Shown here: positions 1 through 11,764 of the stretch, one piece after another
Layout of the letters: each line of letters starts with the position of its first letter
Position numbering within the stretch: the first letter of the stretch is position 1
NCBI RefSeq assembly: GCF_964340395.1
Contig: NC_135555.1
Coordinates: forward strand, 8,502,931 to 8,566,930
DNA length: 64,000 nt
Source: Glandiceps talaboti
Taxonomy: Eukaryota; Hemichordata; Enteropneusta; Spengelidae
Direction: 5' to 3'
Made by a program: the position numbers and the translations under genes
Notes under the pieces: model-generated
What the model was told of the DNA's origin: nothing
What the model saw: only the letters and a program-made list of their open reading frames with translations
The model's database searches: none

Positions 1-126
1 TAGTTGGTAGAGTGAGTCATGAAAAATTCCCTACCCCAGTGTAGAGTGACTGCATGACTCACTATCATTTTTAAAATAAAGAAGCTTGATAGAACAAAAT
101 CAGCCTTGCCTTTGTCCCCTTTACAG

Positions 127-164
127 GTTGTTGTAATCAAGATATATGAAATCTGCATGCACAC
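127..164 (+). CDS. Possible small exon with the kinase beta-3 lysine of the RIPK1-like gene
   Basis: A pyrimidine-rich acceptor ending in ACAG at 126 is followed by a frame reading VVVIKIYE, which resembles the beta-3 strand with the ATP-anchoring lysine. Ending at 164 (ACAC, then GTGCAC) gives phase 2, which fits the exon starting at 1096. The spacing from this lysine to the alpha-C glutamate region would be close to that in human RIPK1. The donor is poor and lies at the edge of a CA microsatellite, so this could be chance. Confidence 0.25.
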
Positions 165-250
165 GTGCACACACAATCACATATGCACACACATGCACGC
201 ACGCACACACACACACGCACACACATATGCACACACACACACACACACGC
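165..250. repeat. CA-rich microsatellite
   Basis: Alternating CA/TG-rich tract with interruptions (ACACACGC, ATGCACAC). It lies directly against the candidate small exon. The apparent histidine- and threonine-rich reading frames across it are a by-product of the repeat. Confidence 0.9.
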
Positions 251-1095
251 ATGCACTTCAGATACTCATGTATGCAGTGTTTTTTGCTGCGCTTTCATTT
301 GTTTTACTTGTATAGTACTAGTACTGCTGCAGTACATTATAAACACTCATGAATACAAATACACCGAGTACAGTGCACTACACTGGCCTGCACATATGCA
401 ATGGGGAGTCTGTAATATTATCATATAAATGAATCTTTCACTTGTAAAACTGCTAAGATAAATAATGAGCAAAACTGGATAATATCGTAGAAAAACATTT
501 ATTAGATAAAATGTTAAGACTCGGAGTGATGGAAATTTGGTGAAAACATTAAATTCATTTTTGGTGAAATTAAGTTACAACCTGAACTCAGAAACCATAA
601 GGTAAAAAGAAAAGTATATATATTGGCTGAAGTTTTGATTTTTGACTTCCATACAGATGGATAAATCAAATCAATCTCAGACAAGATTCAGTCACAAATG
701 AGATCAATCCAGGAATACAACCTGTGAAAAAACCCTGATGTATTTGCTTGCTTGTTGTGTGAAGGAATGAGACATGTTTCATGCAAATACATTACACTGT
801 AATGAGTCTGACTGTTAGATACATTATAACTTCCACAAATATAACAAACTGATAAAAGTGTCACCTTAACCTACATCAGAGGTGCCCATTGTTGTTTTTG
901 TATCAGTTGTATTGTTGTTTTTACCTAATTTTGTCTTTGTATGTAGTCTTTTCCTAGGCTCACTTCATTCAAGGAAGTATACTAATGTTTTTTCACAGGT
1001 TATATACAGACAGAGTACAACAAATCCATTCAGATCATTCTACCATTATCAATCCACCATCAATTCTCTCATATTTTGGGTTGTTCCTTTTTCAG

Positions 1096-4000
1096 CGAGC
1101 AACAAAAGATCCTTGAAGAAGCAAGGAAGCTAAGTAAAGCAAATCATAAGAATATTATACGACTGTATGGACTGTGTACAACTCCTGGATTTTATGGTCT
1201 CGTCATGGAATTTGTTGAAAATGGATCCTTGGAAAGGCTACTGAGAGAAGTCAGTGGTGTTGAAATCCCATGGGTATTGAGATGGCGTTTCCTATTCGAA
1301 ATCTGTACAGGAATGAATATTTTACATAACTTGTCTCCACTCAAAGTGCTTCATCTTGACTTGAAAGCAGCCAATATACTTCTTGATGAACACTACACAA
1401 TCAAGGTAAGAATAAAAAGTCCTAGTAGTATTGAGTTCGTTGTGTCTGTGAGCCATAAAAAACTTTTTGATGCTGCATTCAAATTCTTGTGTACATTATG
1501 TTTTACTATCGAAATGAAGACCCAGACTACTTCTGATGGTGTTATTAAGTCATGTCCAATCAATGTTGTTAGTCACCTCACTTTATAAGTTATACAGCTA
1601 TGAGGTCAGAAAACCACACAGCCTTGCAGCAACACCCGGATCCCCCCCTGGGGGGGGGGGGGGGTACCACTAGCCAGATCTGGTAGGGGTGTGTGGCCAA
1701 TGCTGTCAACCCCAGACCCCATTTTGGTACATGTATAACATTTTTTGACTTTTTGATGTATGATGTATTTTCTAACCATTTAGATCCATAATGTATCTGA
1801 TTTAATATACTGCAAAACAGACACACTAATGAGTATCATGAAATATTTTCATAAATTACGAAGATATAAAGTATGTAATTTGCACAAACTGTTTTTCTTT
1901 CTTTCTTCAGATCTCTGACTTTGGTTTGTCTAGGCTGAGATCAGTTGAGAGTTCTGGGATAATGGTAGGTGGTCCAGGAGGAACCGTAACTCACTTTCCA
2001 CCGGAATATTTTGAGAAAGTGAACACTCCAATATCAGAGAAATTTGATGTCTACAGGTATGTACTCCTCATAGTGACTAATTATATTGAGGCATGTACTT
2101 CTGGTAATTGTCTTTAGTCTATCTGAGCATCTGTAGATTCATGTATGTGGTGATATTTAGCCATTAACGCAAATCACGCAACATTGGTGAATTCATTCAA
2201 ATCTCTCACAAATATGAAAGATGAATTAGAATTTATTTTTTTGCACTATAAATGTGAAATAGAGACTGTACTAATAAAAGCTGAACCTGTATTGTCACTT
2301 ATATATTCATGACTATGACCTTCATTTTCATGGTTTATATAACTCACTTTCTTAGACTTCACATTTACAGCTTGATCTGCACAAACCCCAATCTGATTAA
2401 AATCTGATGTGGTGAAAGTGACTAGATGCCTTTATTTATCTCTATTTCCATTGTTTTGTGTAATAAGTTTTGTTCCGAGTGATCGCCATGGGAAGGCAGC
2501 GATCACTTGGCTTGGAACAAAACAAAAGACACAAAACAATGAAAGTAGAAGTAAATAAACTTTGCATCTAGTCGCTTTCACCACATCATATTGCACAAAC
2601 CATTGACTTGTGTGAAGATTTGTAATTTCATAGTCTGTTAGATCAATCCACCTGCTTTTTAAAAACAGTAAAATAACATTTTTAAAAACAGTCCCAAGAC
2701 ATGTACTTGACTATTTGTTTAACTTTACTGCCAGTGCTGCCCCTAACATACTATTAAAGTGAGCCCTGATCCAAAAGTGGTGCAGTGAATATTATGTAGA
2801 TATGTCACATTATTTGTTGAATTATCATCATCAAGTACATGGTTTCACAATTATACAAGAAAATAGGTATGTCAATACCTCTGTAAATTTTGATTGTTTT
2901 TAGCTTTGCTGTTCTGATTTGGGAAATACTTACAAGAGAAGAGCCGTACAAAGGTAAAGACTCAAAAAGTATTAAATATCACATTTCAACCACCATTATT
3001 TCAAAGTATATGACATTTTTAGCAGCTTTTCTAGCAGTAGTGTGAATGTCAAATGTTTCAAGACCAGACAGGTAAATGTCACTGATAATCAGATGCAAGT
3101 ATTAAAAATTAATTTGAAAGTGATTTCTGAATGAATACACAAGTACTCATTTTTATCTTAAATTGGCATTATGATAATATTTCTTTGTTTAAAAAGTGGA
3201 ACAATGACAGCTTTTACCCCCTTCCATGAGGGGACTGTTATGAAGGGGTCCTTGCAACTGTCAGTCTGTGATAATGTTATTTCTCTGACATGCAATATCC
3301 AAATTTCACTCAAACCTGAGACAAAGGTGATATAACATATGGGGCATAATGCACATCACTTTGTTTCACAACATGCAAAATTGACCGAATGGCAGCCATA
3401 TACTACTAGTATAACACATTGATAATCGATTCAAGTGTCTACTCCCATATTATCAGGTGCAAGCACATTGAGAATCAATTCAAGTGTCTACTCCCATATT
3501 ATCAGGTGCAAGCTCTTTAAGACATTGACATGTGACCTTAACCTTCAGGGTCAATCATAGAAATCAAGATATTTTTTGCATATTGCAGACATTTGCGATA
3601 TTGAAGTGTGACCAACTTTTAAACAAATCTTTGGTACTTATATAAAGAAGAAGGGAAATTATATACATGTACACATATTTAATCCATTAGTCACATAGAC
3701 ATAAAGTGTTTAAGGGGACCATGTGGTGCACGATGACATGTCAAGGATGATTTCAAAGTTTTTGTATGATTTTATTGTCAGAGGCAAGAAACAGTGCTCA
3801 TATACAAATAGCAGTTGCAAAAGGTGCCAGGCCAGATCTGGAATCCATACCAGAAGATCTCCCAAAGGACATGATGAAAGAACTGTTGCCATTGATGAAA
3901 AAGTGTTGGCATCAACAGCCGAACAAAAGGCCATACTTTAGAGGTGAGTGAATTTTGATCCAAAATGTACAAATCTTAAGATACTTTACTCAACTGCAAA

Positions 4001-7000
4001 TGTAGGGGAAGGTACTTCTGAGCTTTTTCAGTCAGATGTATTAATAATCAGAAAGATATCACTATAGACTCACTGTTACTACATACTGATTGTATGAGAA
4101 CTTGATGTTACTTTGTGTCATAGATAAAAAGTTCTAGACACAAGTGACTACTTATTAGTGATATACAAATTAGGTTCAAAAACATGTCAATGATTTTTGG
4201 TCAAAAGACACTTTCCATTTTTGTTGTTGTTGAGTTCTTGCATACTTCATTGGAGTTTAAACTCAACTTTGTGTCCTATAGTGTTTTTTTTGTAAGTGTT
4301 ATTAATGGTAACAACATAATCAAAACAGATAAGTTAAAGTTCTCATAATATAATGACTTAACAATTATCTTCAATACATAAACAGTGTAATTAAAACTAC
4401 TGGGATGTATACACATTACCTTGAATTCACATTTCCATTAACTATTTCTGTATCCACTCTTCCTCTGCGCTTCAAGCTCTTTGGAGATGAGGCGCATTAC
4501 AAATCATCTTATTATTATTATTATTATTATTATAATCATTATGAAAACAAACTAAGTAAAATGTCAAAGACTGAAAATATTCACAACAACTAAAACCCTC
4601 AGAAATACTCCAAATGACTAATTTAGTCTAAGGTAGGTATAAAATGTTGGTTTAATGATCTAGAAGGAAATGTTGATTTTTTACAGAGATGCTGGCATTG
4701 TTCACAGACAAGTACAAAAAGAACAAGTCCGCAATACCTACAGCAGAAATCAAGTTACGAGAAGGTCTGGTATGTACACAATAATAAGTTAATTAGTTAT
4801 TAAGAAATTAGAAATCTTTTTGGGAACGAGATGTTGATATACATTGACCTGTACATATGTTGTATGATTTATGTTTGCATACTTGGTGATAGTCTGTAAG
4901 ATACAGAAATTCCAGCCATGTTATCAGCCAGCACTTACAGAAGCCTGATAGGGCTGAACAACACAATGTATCTTAATACACTAAAGTTACAGTTGAACTT
5001 GGTGGAGGATAAGACGAAAAGGATGGTAAAGGACGAATATTCAATTATTATTCATCCTTTTACCCTGTGGTTGAACATTGAAGAAATATGTCCATTGTCT
5101 TAGTTTTGAAATATTTATATGCATTTTGCAAAACCTTGTAAATTATTAATAATTGATTTTATGTAAATGTACATACCAATCAAGTTTACTCTATAAATTA
5201 CAATACAGCAACAGTAATTATTTCAAATTTTCTTTCTTTTAATTTATTAGCTGTGAAATCAACATAGCATTCATATCATACTTTGCAGAACAATGAATTG
5301 CCAGATAAACAATACTGAAATAAATATTTTACAAATATTTTGTCATTAACATCATATGTGGAAATGGTTTGAAAATGGCACCAGAAAAGTAAAATGAAAG
5401 CGAGCAGGTTTTTAAATCTGAATTATTTATGGTTGCTACGTGTGTAATACAATTACTAAGAAAAGGTGAAAGTTTAATGTGTAGATATTATCATTCTTGT
5501 GCAAGTCATTTTTGTAAGCTTAAAATAGATGTTGTTGGTGTGCAATCATCTGATATTATAAAACCATGAGGTAATATTTGCATACAGTACATATAGAGTG
5601 ATGGAGTCACTCATCCTATTAGTCAACCTCATACTCCTCAGTGAGGGTTCCCCCCCCCCCCCCCCCCCATGGTGATAGTTAGGGTCCAGATCTTGGCTTG
5701 GGTACATGATACTATTATAATGGATCTTTTTTCCTCTACAGGAAAGTGCAGGACAAATGGAGCCAGACTTGTGTCTCAGATTTGACAGGGGAATGAACTT
5801 AGTTGATGCTGTGAGAGCTACACAGGAAAGGTTTGGCAGTCTTCAACAGACCAGTTCAAAGTCATCTGGCACAGCTATGGCAGTACAAGATACATGTCCT
5901 GCTAGTATGGGAGGTTATCACCGAGCCCAGCGAGAGCATACACAGGAAGTCACTCCTGTTCAACCAAGTACTTATAATTAATGACTTTTTAATATCAGAA
6001 AATCTTATGTTCACCTTAAATTTGGCCAGTTATTTAAGAAACTGAAATAACCACAAAATCCATACCAACTTCGATTTTTGCACAACTTTGATCGACCGAC
6101 CCAAAGTTGCCATTAAAAAGTAATGAGAAACATATTAGAAAAAAATGCTCGCCCTAAGAAGACTACTTATACTGGTACTACACGTTGTAATATTTATTCA
6201 CAAATGAAACTTGAAAACTTTGACCTTGGATATAAGATGCCAGTAACAATATAAATTTCCCTCATCTCCACTGTAGCTTTTGATTAGCATTTCTTTGTAT
6301 TTCTCCACTCACTGGTTTCTTTTCTTTTCGTCACTGTAGCTGAGCAGGGAGGCAATAGAGAAATGTATAAGTATGTGTATCCATCTGCAGAATCACAGGT
6401 AAAGTCAATGAGAAAATTTATAATGTGTGTATGTATTAGATGGCTAGGTTAAATACACTTTTGAAATACTTATAATGTATTTCTGGGAAAATAATCCAAT
6501 CAGGGCCTTTTATCATTATTAATAGTAATTTTTACCATAGGAAATATTATTTTATACAGTTAAGATATTTGTAATTTAGAGCTGTACATGTTTCTTGTTT
6601 GCTTACCTTGACTTAAAACCTGTGTTGAAATTCACAAATTATAAATTTGAATAAAAGTCACAGCATGACCTTTTGACCTGAAGGCTTATAGTTAACCACT
6701 GTGTCACATCTCATTTTATGAAAATGATGAACACTTTTGAAAGAACTATCTGAAAAAGATAGAATTTCTTTGTATTTGTATCAATTCATCGATTTTCACC
6801 AAAGTATCAGAATTAGAATTGTTCAGTCCCTTCCACAGTTTTATAAAACAACAAATTTGCTTTTGTACTTGCCATACAATAGTTCATATCATTCTATGGC
6901 AGCCATCTTTTTTAAACAAACAGTTGAAAAAGTTAGGAACCTAATTTTTTTATAATAAAGCAACTTTTTTTGTGTGTGTTTCCAGCATACCACATATACA

Positions 7001-10000
7001 TATCTTCAAGATGCAGATACCATTATGATAGTAATACAATAATGTATAATCTTCAGGATGAATGTCACTCAACATAATATTTTGTAGCTTGCATTTGTGA
7101 TTTATTCTTAGTGTTCTTTTTCTAATTGTATTTCAAGGTGATGCAGCAACCCACTGGGATGCAGCAACCCACAGGGATGCAGCAACAACCTATGTACATG
7201 CAGCAACCTATGGGGATGCAACCAATGGAATACAATGCAGTGCAGCAACAGCCAGTGATGATGATGGTGAATCCAAACGCAATGCGTAAGCATTAGGTCA
7301 TTCTAAGTCTTGAGTCAGTGAATCTTGACATCCACCTGCAGTTGTAATTTTCAATATGTATGTGTGTGCATGTGCATGTGTATGCAGAAGGTGTATGTCA
7401 ATGGCAGTGTGTGTCTGTGTATGGCAGTGTGTCTGTGTATGGCAGTTTGTGTCTATATGGCAGTGTGTGTCTATGGCAGTGTGTAAAGGCAAGTTTTAAA
7501 CTGTAGGGCCGATTGTCCTAGTATAGGGGTGGGGTGTTACTTACGGTGTTTATACCTGGAACTGTTCAAATCAAAATGACATACTCAGTCTGGTGTGTGA
7601 TTACAAGTTTGTAAAGATGTTGCAAGCAGTATGTGCATGAAGAATTGTTTAAGATGCTGTGACCTGACAAATATGTAAATTAAGTTGGACATATGTGTGA
7701 TTTTGGTCAAAACATTAACTCCTAGACTGTTATAGACCAATATTTATCATTTTTGATGGAGATGTTTCAAAGGATGTGTAGTGATAGTATACAAAGAAAT
7801 TGACTTTTGTTCAACTAAGCTCAAGATTAAGTTCAGATCAGATCTGAAAGTTGATAATGAGGTTGCTATAGGCATCAAGATGCACCATTGTACAAGTCGT
7901 GGACATCAAATGATAGATGATATGCAAATTGAATTTAAAATTGTAATTTTCAGTAAAAAATCTTGAACTATCAGATGGATTGGTCTGATAGAGTGGGGAA
8001 TGTTTCTAAGGATGTGTTGATGAAGCTTTGTTCATGACAAATGAACTCAATGTTCATATGCAAATTACGTGTGAACATGTGATTTCAGTTAAACATTCTA
8101 AAACTTATAAAAGTACTGCGCATGTTGGTTTGACATTTGGTAGGAATGTTCCTATAGTTGTCTAGATGGTAAATCTTTCAATGTAATTGGGTCTGATCTG
8201 TAACATTAGGTGAAAAATGTGCAAGTTAGTCAAAAATACAGAACTCAGAAAATACTAACACATGGTGAGTGTTGTACTTGAAAGTGATGTTTGAACCGAA
8301 AAAGTGCTGTTTGGCCAAAGACTGTAAACTGAGTTAAATATTTGTTTATTTCTCCATTATTTACATATTAGTTACTTAGCAACAACATAATTGCAGGTGC
8401 TAATTTTTGTAAAGTATATATTCTTAGTAACAAAGAATCTTTATTTACACATAAACACTTGTCTCCCAAGAAGCCTAGTGAGGTTAATTGTGTTAATATT
8501 AACCTTGTAGATAGTTTCAAGTATTGACATTAAACTCCATTGACAAATAGTTGTTTTTCTAAACTAATTGATTTCTTTGAATTGTATTTTTACAGAGCAA
8601 GTTTTCAATGTTCAAGGTGGTATTGGTTTTATGTTTAGTGGACAAGGCAACACACAGAATGTAAATGTGCCACCACCAGCGATGCCTAAGCCAGAACCAG
8701 TGTCACCCAAAGGTAATAACTTTATAGAATAACTTGGAAGTGATTATCACAAGTGAAAATGTCTGCTCATACAGTCAAAAAAATTCTTGGTAGCGGATCC
8801 AAAATTTTTGGCAACATCTTGTCAGCATTAGTGTACCTGTAGTCTTGAGGGATGGCTGATGCTATTACTATTTCTGTGATCTTAACTGCCATTTTTATTT
8901 TTTGAATTTTACTGTTCATTGTATGGGCAATGAAATTCAAAAAATCAAAATGGCTGTTCAGATCATTGAAATAGTAGTGTCAGCTGTCCCTCAAGATTAC
9001 AGGTAGGCTACATCAGTGTTATTTGGGTCCTGCAATGGGCTATTTCATGTGTCTGGGAAGATAAAATTTTGGATTTGCTCTCAAGAAATTCACTCTGTGA
9101 GTATTTCACTTGTAACTATGAACCCAGGGTCTATGAGCATTAATTCTTGAAAAATTATGACACAAGATTAATCGTTTAGATTCTGTTTTGATATGTCTGT
9201 TAGGGTTTGGCTGGTCAATGTTTGCTTCAATGTGAAGTATAGTGATATCATTTCAAAATACATATACCAAAGTGTTTAGCCCTAAGACTTTTTTAAAAAA
9301 ATTGAGTAGTTGTGATCTTGAAGACATTCAGTACAAAAGCAGCAGACATCTTTGAAATTTTCAGTCTCAAAGAAACTGGATATTGAACATGTGCATCTCA
9401 TAATGTTTAAGTTGAATCAGATTAATATCTGCACATTGTGGTAGGCACTCTTTCAAGGAAGGGAAAATAATAGAAGAAATAGTCATCTGATCAACCTTTT
9501 TGTCATGGAAAAAACGGCTGGTTTAATACTGGGCCATATTTTGTTTATAAGATTTTATCGTATACATCCTGACACCTTTGTCAAATGATTAGTATGCATG
9601 GTTTTCTCTGTCACATTTATTTTCTGAATAAATTATATAAATTTTTTATGAACCTTTGGAAGAGTTTTTGAGTTTGAGAGTTTATGTAAGTCATTTGAAA
9701 GAAAATCTTTTTCAGCATTGAACCAAATCCCCATTTTTTTCAGACCCTGAAAAAACAGTGACAAGTAGAGTGCTGCTCGCAATCTCTAAGGAGCTTGGAG
9801 CACAGTGGAAGAACCTGGCCAGGCTTCTTGGGTTTTCAGATGCACAGATTGACACCATCGAAATTGACAACTTCCACTATGGTTCCCAAGAACAAAGTTA
9901 TCAGATGCTGTACAGATGGTACCAGAAGTGTGGAAGTAAGGCCACACACAGAATACTGGCTGAAGCACTGAATGATATCGACAAGAGAGACCTGGTCCAG

Positions 10001-10009
10001 CACTTGTAA
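1096..10009 (+). CDS. RIPK1: RIPK1-like serine/threonine kinase with death domain (5' partial)
   Basis: Receptor-interacting kinases act in the cytosol downstream of death and innate immune receptors. Exons read: 1096-1405, 1911-2056, 2904-2953, 3782-3943, 4687-4769, 5742-5967, 6340-6398, 7138-7285, 8596-8712, 9744-10009. All junctions are in phase, giving 521 residues to TAA. The kinase part shows an alpha-C helix (ILEEARKLSKANHKNI), catalytic loop HLDLKAAN, ISDFGLSR, FPPEYF in place of APE, and SFAVLIWEIL. The catalytic loop lacks the usual Arg (non-RD), as in several innate-immune kinases; human RIPK1 has HKD. A linker follows with MQQP-type repeats (exon at 7138), then a Gln/Gly stretch with NVQGGIGFMF where RIPK1 carries its RHIM. 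The last exon is a death domain (LGAQWKNLARLLGF, QIDTIE, YQMLYRWYQKCG) very like that of RIPK1. The G-loop and beta-3 lysine are missing from the secure exons. The RIPK family call is firm; one-to-one orthology with RIPK1 is likely rather than proven. Confidence 0.87.
1650..1664. repeat. Poly-G tract in intron
   Basis: Run of 15 G preceded by a run of 7 C and one T. It sits in the first intron after the 1096-1405 exon. Similar tracts occur at 5650-5668 (C on this strand) and 43720-43734 (G). It can form a G-quadruplex and is prone to sequencing length error. Confidence 0.9.
2405..2588. mobile_element. Foldback (MITE-like) element, 184 bp
   Basis: Two arms of about 90 bp are near-complementary. 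The left arm begins TGATGTGGTGAAAG and the right arm ends CTTTCACCACATCA; the arms meet around 2490 near GAGTGATCGCC. The arms carry small indels, as expected for an old non-autonomous element. There is no coding capacity and no clear target-site duplication. It lies in an intron of the RIPK1-like gene. Confidence 0.75.
3225..3720. repeat. Dispersed repeat family, copy A
   Basis: Shares a sequence order with 11765-12560: a TTTCTCTGACATRCAATATCC box, a box resembling CACAAAGGTGA, then AAGTGTCTACYC-CATATTAT-AGTGCA. A 58-60 bp part (CAAGTGTCTACTCCCATATT) is tandemly duplicated at 3433-3516. It lies in an intron of the RIPK1-like gene. There is no coding potential and the transposon class is unknown. 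Confidence 0.6.
4460..4545 (+). mobile_element. 3' tail of a SINE or CR1/L2-type LINE with (ATT)n
   Basis: The sequence CTTTGGAGATGAGGCGCATT followed by ACAAATCATCTT and about eight ATT units resembles the conserved 3' ends of CR1/L2 LINEs and their SINEs (a short GC-bearing hairpin, GCGC-A/T-TA-AAAT, then an ATT repeat). Only the tail is evident. It is intronic in the RIPK1-like gene. Confidence 0.55.
5650..5668. repeat. Poly-C tract in intron
   Basis: Run of 19 C. Downstream it shares short words with the flank of the 1650 tract (CAGATC and GGTACATG), so the two may be relics of one repeat family with a homopolymer core. Confidence 0.85.
7375..7485. repeat. GT-rich minisatellite with ATGGCAGTGTGTGTC unit
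   Basis: About five imperfect copies of a 16-20 bp unit, (T)ATGGCAGTGTGTGTCTGTG. It is intronic, just after the MQQP-repeat exon. Confidence 0.8.
8826..9018. mobile_element. Foldback (MITE-like) element, about 190 bp
   Basis: The left arm (from CATTAGTGTACCTGTAG through CTTGAGGGATGGCTGA and CCATTTTTATTTTTTGAATT) is the inverted counterpart of the right arm (AATTCAAAAAATCAAAATGG through TCAGCTGTCCCTCAAGATTA and CTACATCAGTG). The turn lies near 8917-8930. It is non-coding and intronic, just after the exon at 8596-8712. Confidence 0.75.
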
Positions 10010-10063
10010 CGATGTACAAATGATGTGATATGGAAACACAATGCCTTTGCTAAGGTTTTGGCA

Positions 10064-10096
10064 CCATGGTAACAAGAGTTTGGTTACCATGGTAAT
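10064..10096. promoter_or_regulatory. X-box-like palindromes in the RIPK1-like 3' UTR
   Basis: CCATGGTAAC at 10064 and GTTACCATGGTAAT at 10083 form an inverted pair, and the second is itself palindromic. GTTACCATGGTAAT fits the RFX-type X-box consensus (GTNRCC-RGYAAC, last base off). The position, about 75 bp after the stop codon, is unusual for an X-box, so it may only be an RNA hairpin. Confidence 0.35.
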
Positions 10097-10354
10097 GAAG
10101 AGGGGGGTAGGGGAATCTGATAAGACATACCCAGAATCAACAAATGCTTGGTTAAGAACGTCTGTAAAATACCTGTAAAATTGATATAAATTTACCTACT
10201 TGAGTGTCACCCTAAAACAGGTACAGTGGTAAAATTCCTGGGACTCTATTATACCTACAGGTCACCATGAAACACAAAATGTTAAGAACAGCTGTTTAAA
10301 GGCTAGGGGAAAATGTTGTTCATGGTTTAGTTCCAAGAATCATCACTTTGGAAC

Positions 10355-10360
10355 AATAAA
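10355..10360 (+). terminator. Candidate poly(A) signal of the RIPK1-like gene
   Basis: First canonical AATAAA, about 345 bp after the TAA at 10007-10009. A second AATAAA lies at 10669-10674. No transcript evidence is available. Confidence 0.45.
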
Positions 10361-11107
10361 TTTTAAGTAAATTGCCTAATGCATGGTGTTTTGATTCGTT
10401 TACTATAGATAGACTGTAATCATTCTATGTTGCCAAAACTGGCAAAATAATTAAATAGGTCCATACAGGTCATATTAATGAGTTTATGACAAATACAGCT
10501 TTGCAGTAAACATAGTTATTGTTCATATAGTACACCCTTGCACAAACAAACCTTGATTTATTTAGGATCCAGGTTCAACATTGAGTTGAGAATACTTGAA
10601 ATTCTACATTGCAAACTTAGATAATTTCCCATCGGTTTGATATGTGATAAGTGAGAATAGTCAATTGAAATAAAGTTACTATCTTTTCAAGAATTGTAGA
10701 AAGAATGAAAATCTTGCCATGGAGATGTATTATACTAAACAACCTTTGGTATCAAATGCACAATACATGTACATGTTAGTGGTTGATGAATCACTATTGC
10801 TACATTGTCATCAATGAATTCACATGTTCAGTTTTCAGGCTTACAACTTGCCTAGTGGGACAATTACTACCAGGTGTACAGGAGCTTATTAAATGACAAT
10901 ATGATACCGAATTAAGATGAAATTTCACTCATATTATTCGTATATAACCAGACATTTAGCCATGTATTCCTATATAGATAGATAGCTGTGAACTACTCAG
11001 ATACATAAGCTACCATTAGTACAGTCTTTGACCTCAGTGGTCTGAGAGATACACTAGTTTTGCTATTATTTTCATGTTTGTTAGCATGTCAGTATCACAT
11101 TAGTGTA

Positions 11108-11216
11108 GTTCCTGACAACCATGTTCCGATTTTACACTACATTATCTTCACATATTACTAATGTAATGTCATGTGTAAAGATAACAGTATAAAATTGGAC
11201 TACGGTCGTCAGGAAC
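11108..11216. mobile_element. TA-flanked foldback MITE, 109 bp
   Basis: The termini are inverted: the left begins GTTCCTGACAACC and the right ends GGTCGTCAGGAAC. Arms of about 50 bp pair with mismatches. The element is bounded by TA on each side (11106-11107 and 11217-11218), the target-site duplication typical of Tc1/mariner transposition. It is intergenic, 3' of the RIPK1-like gene. Confidence 0.75.
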
Positions 11217-11764
11217 TAGACTGGGAAATAGTTGACAAAATTGACAGTGTCTCATTTAACATTCACTAATTTGTGTGTTGAAAATCTTTGTGAATATTTC
11301 AGTAATTTTCTTTGATTTTTACATCAACAGATATGTTTTTCCCAAGTAAACATACTAAATTGTGTAAAAACACAACATTACAGTCCTATGCCATTAGCCT
11401 TCCAAGTGCTACAATCCCAAGGGTTTACCTGGCGAACTCGGGGTGTCATAAACTTTGTTTGCATCTCTTAAGCTGATTGCAGCGTTACTTACAATAGCCT
11501 AATACTAAAAATTGATAACAACTGATATAACACAGAGAATAACTTTGCCTCATTTGATTTACTCCTTAGAATGATGTTACAGCTGTTTACTTGTGTTATG
11601 TAAGAGCCCATCATCACATTTGTAAATATTGGTACTCTTTGATAACAAGTCCACTTGCTTGGCTAATGGCTTGTTCCTGTCATGAATATTTTTTTAATGT
11701 ATATAAAACTAACATTGATAGTTAATGTAAGTATACAATACTTTAGATTTCAGTACGATATTAT

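Larger units (their letters stand above)
1..1095. other. Upstream/intronic region of the RIPK1-like gene
   Basis: This stretch lies upstream of the first secure exon of the RIPK1-like gene. It must hold intron and possibly earlier kinase exons, because the protein read from 1096 lacks the glycine loop and the lysine strand of the N-lobe. It contains a CA-rich microsatellite near 165-250 and one weak candidate exon at 127-164, listed separately. I see no other convincing exon on either strand. Confidence 0.5.

Noticed and set aside
106-428. His/Thr-rich open frames
   Set aside because: They are translations of the CA microsatellite; only VVVIKIYE before the repeat merits mention.
1096-3943. 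Tyrosine kinase assignment
   Set aside because: HLDLKAAN recalls tyrosine kinases, but the downstream death domain and overall similarity point to the RIP kinase (TKL) group.
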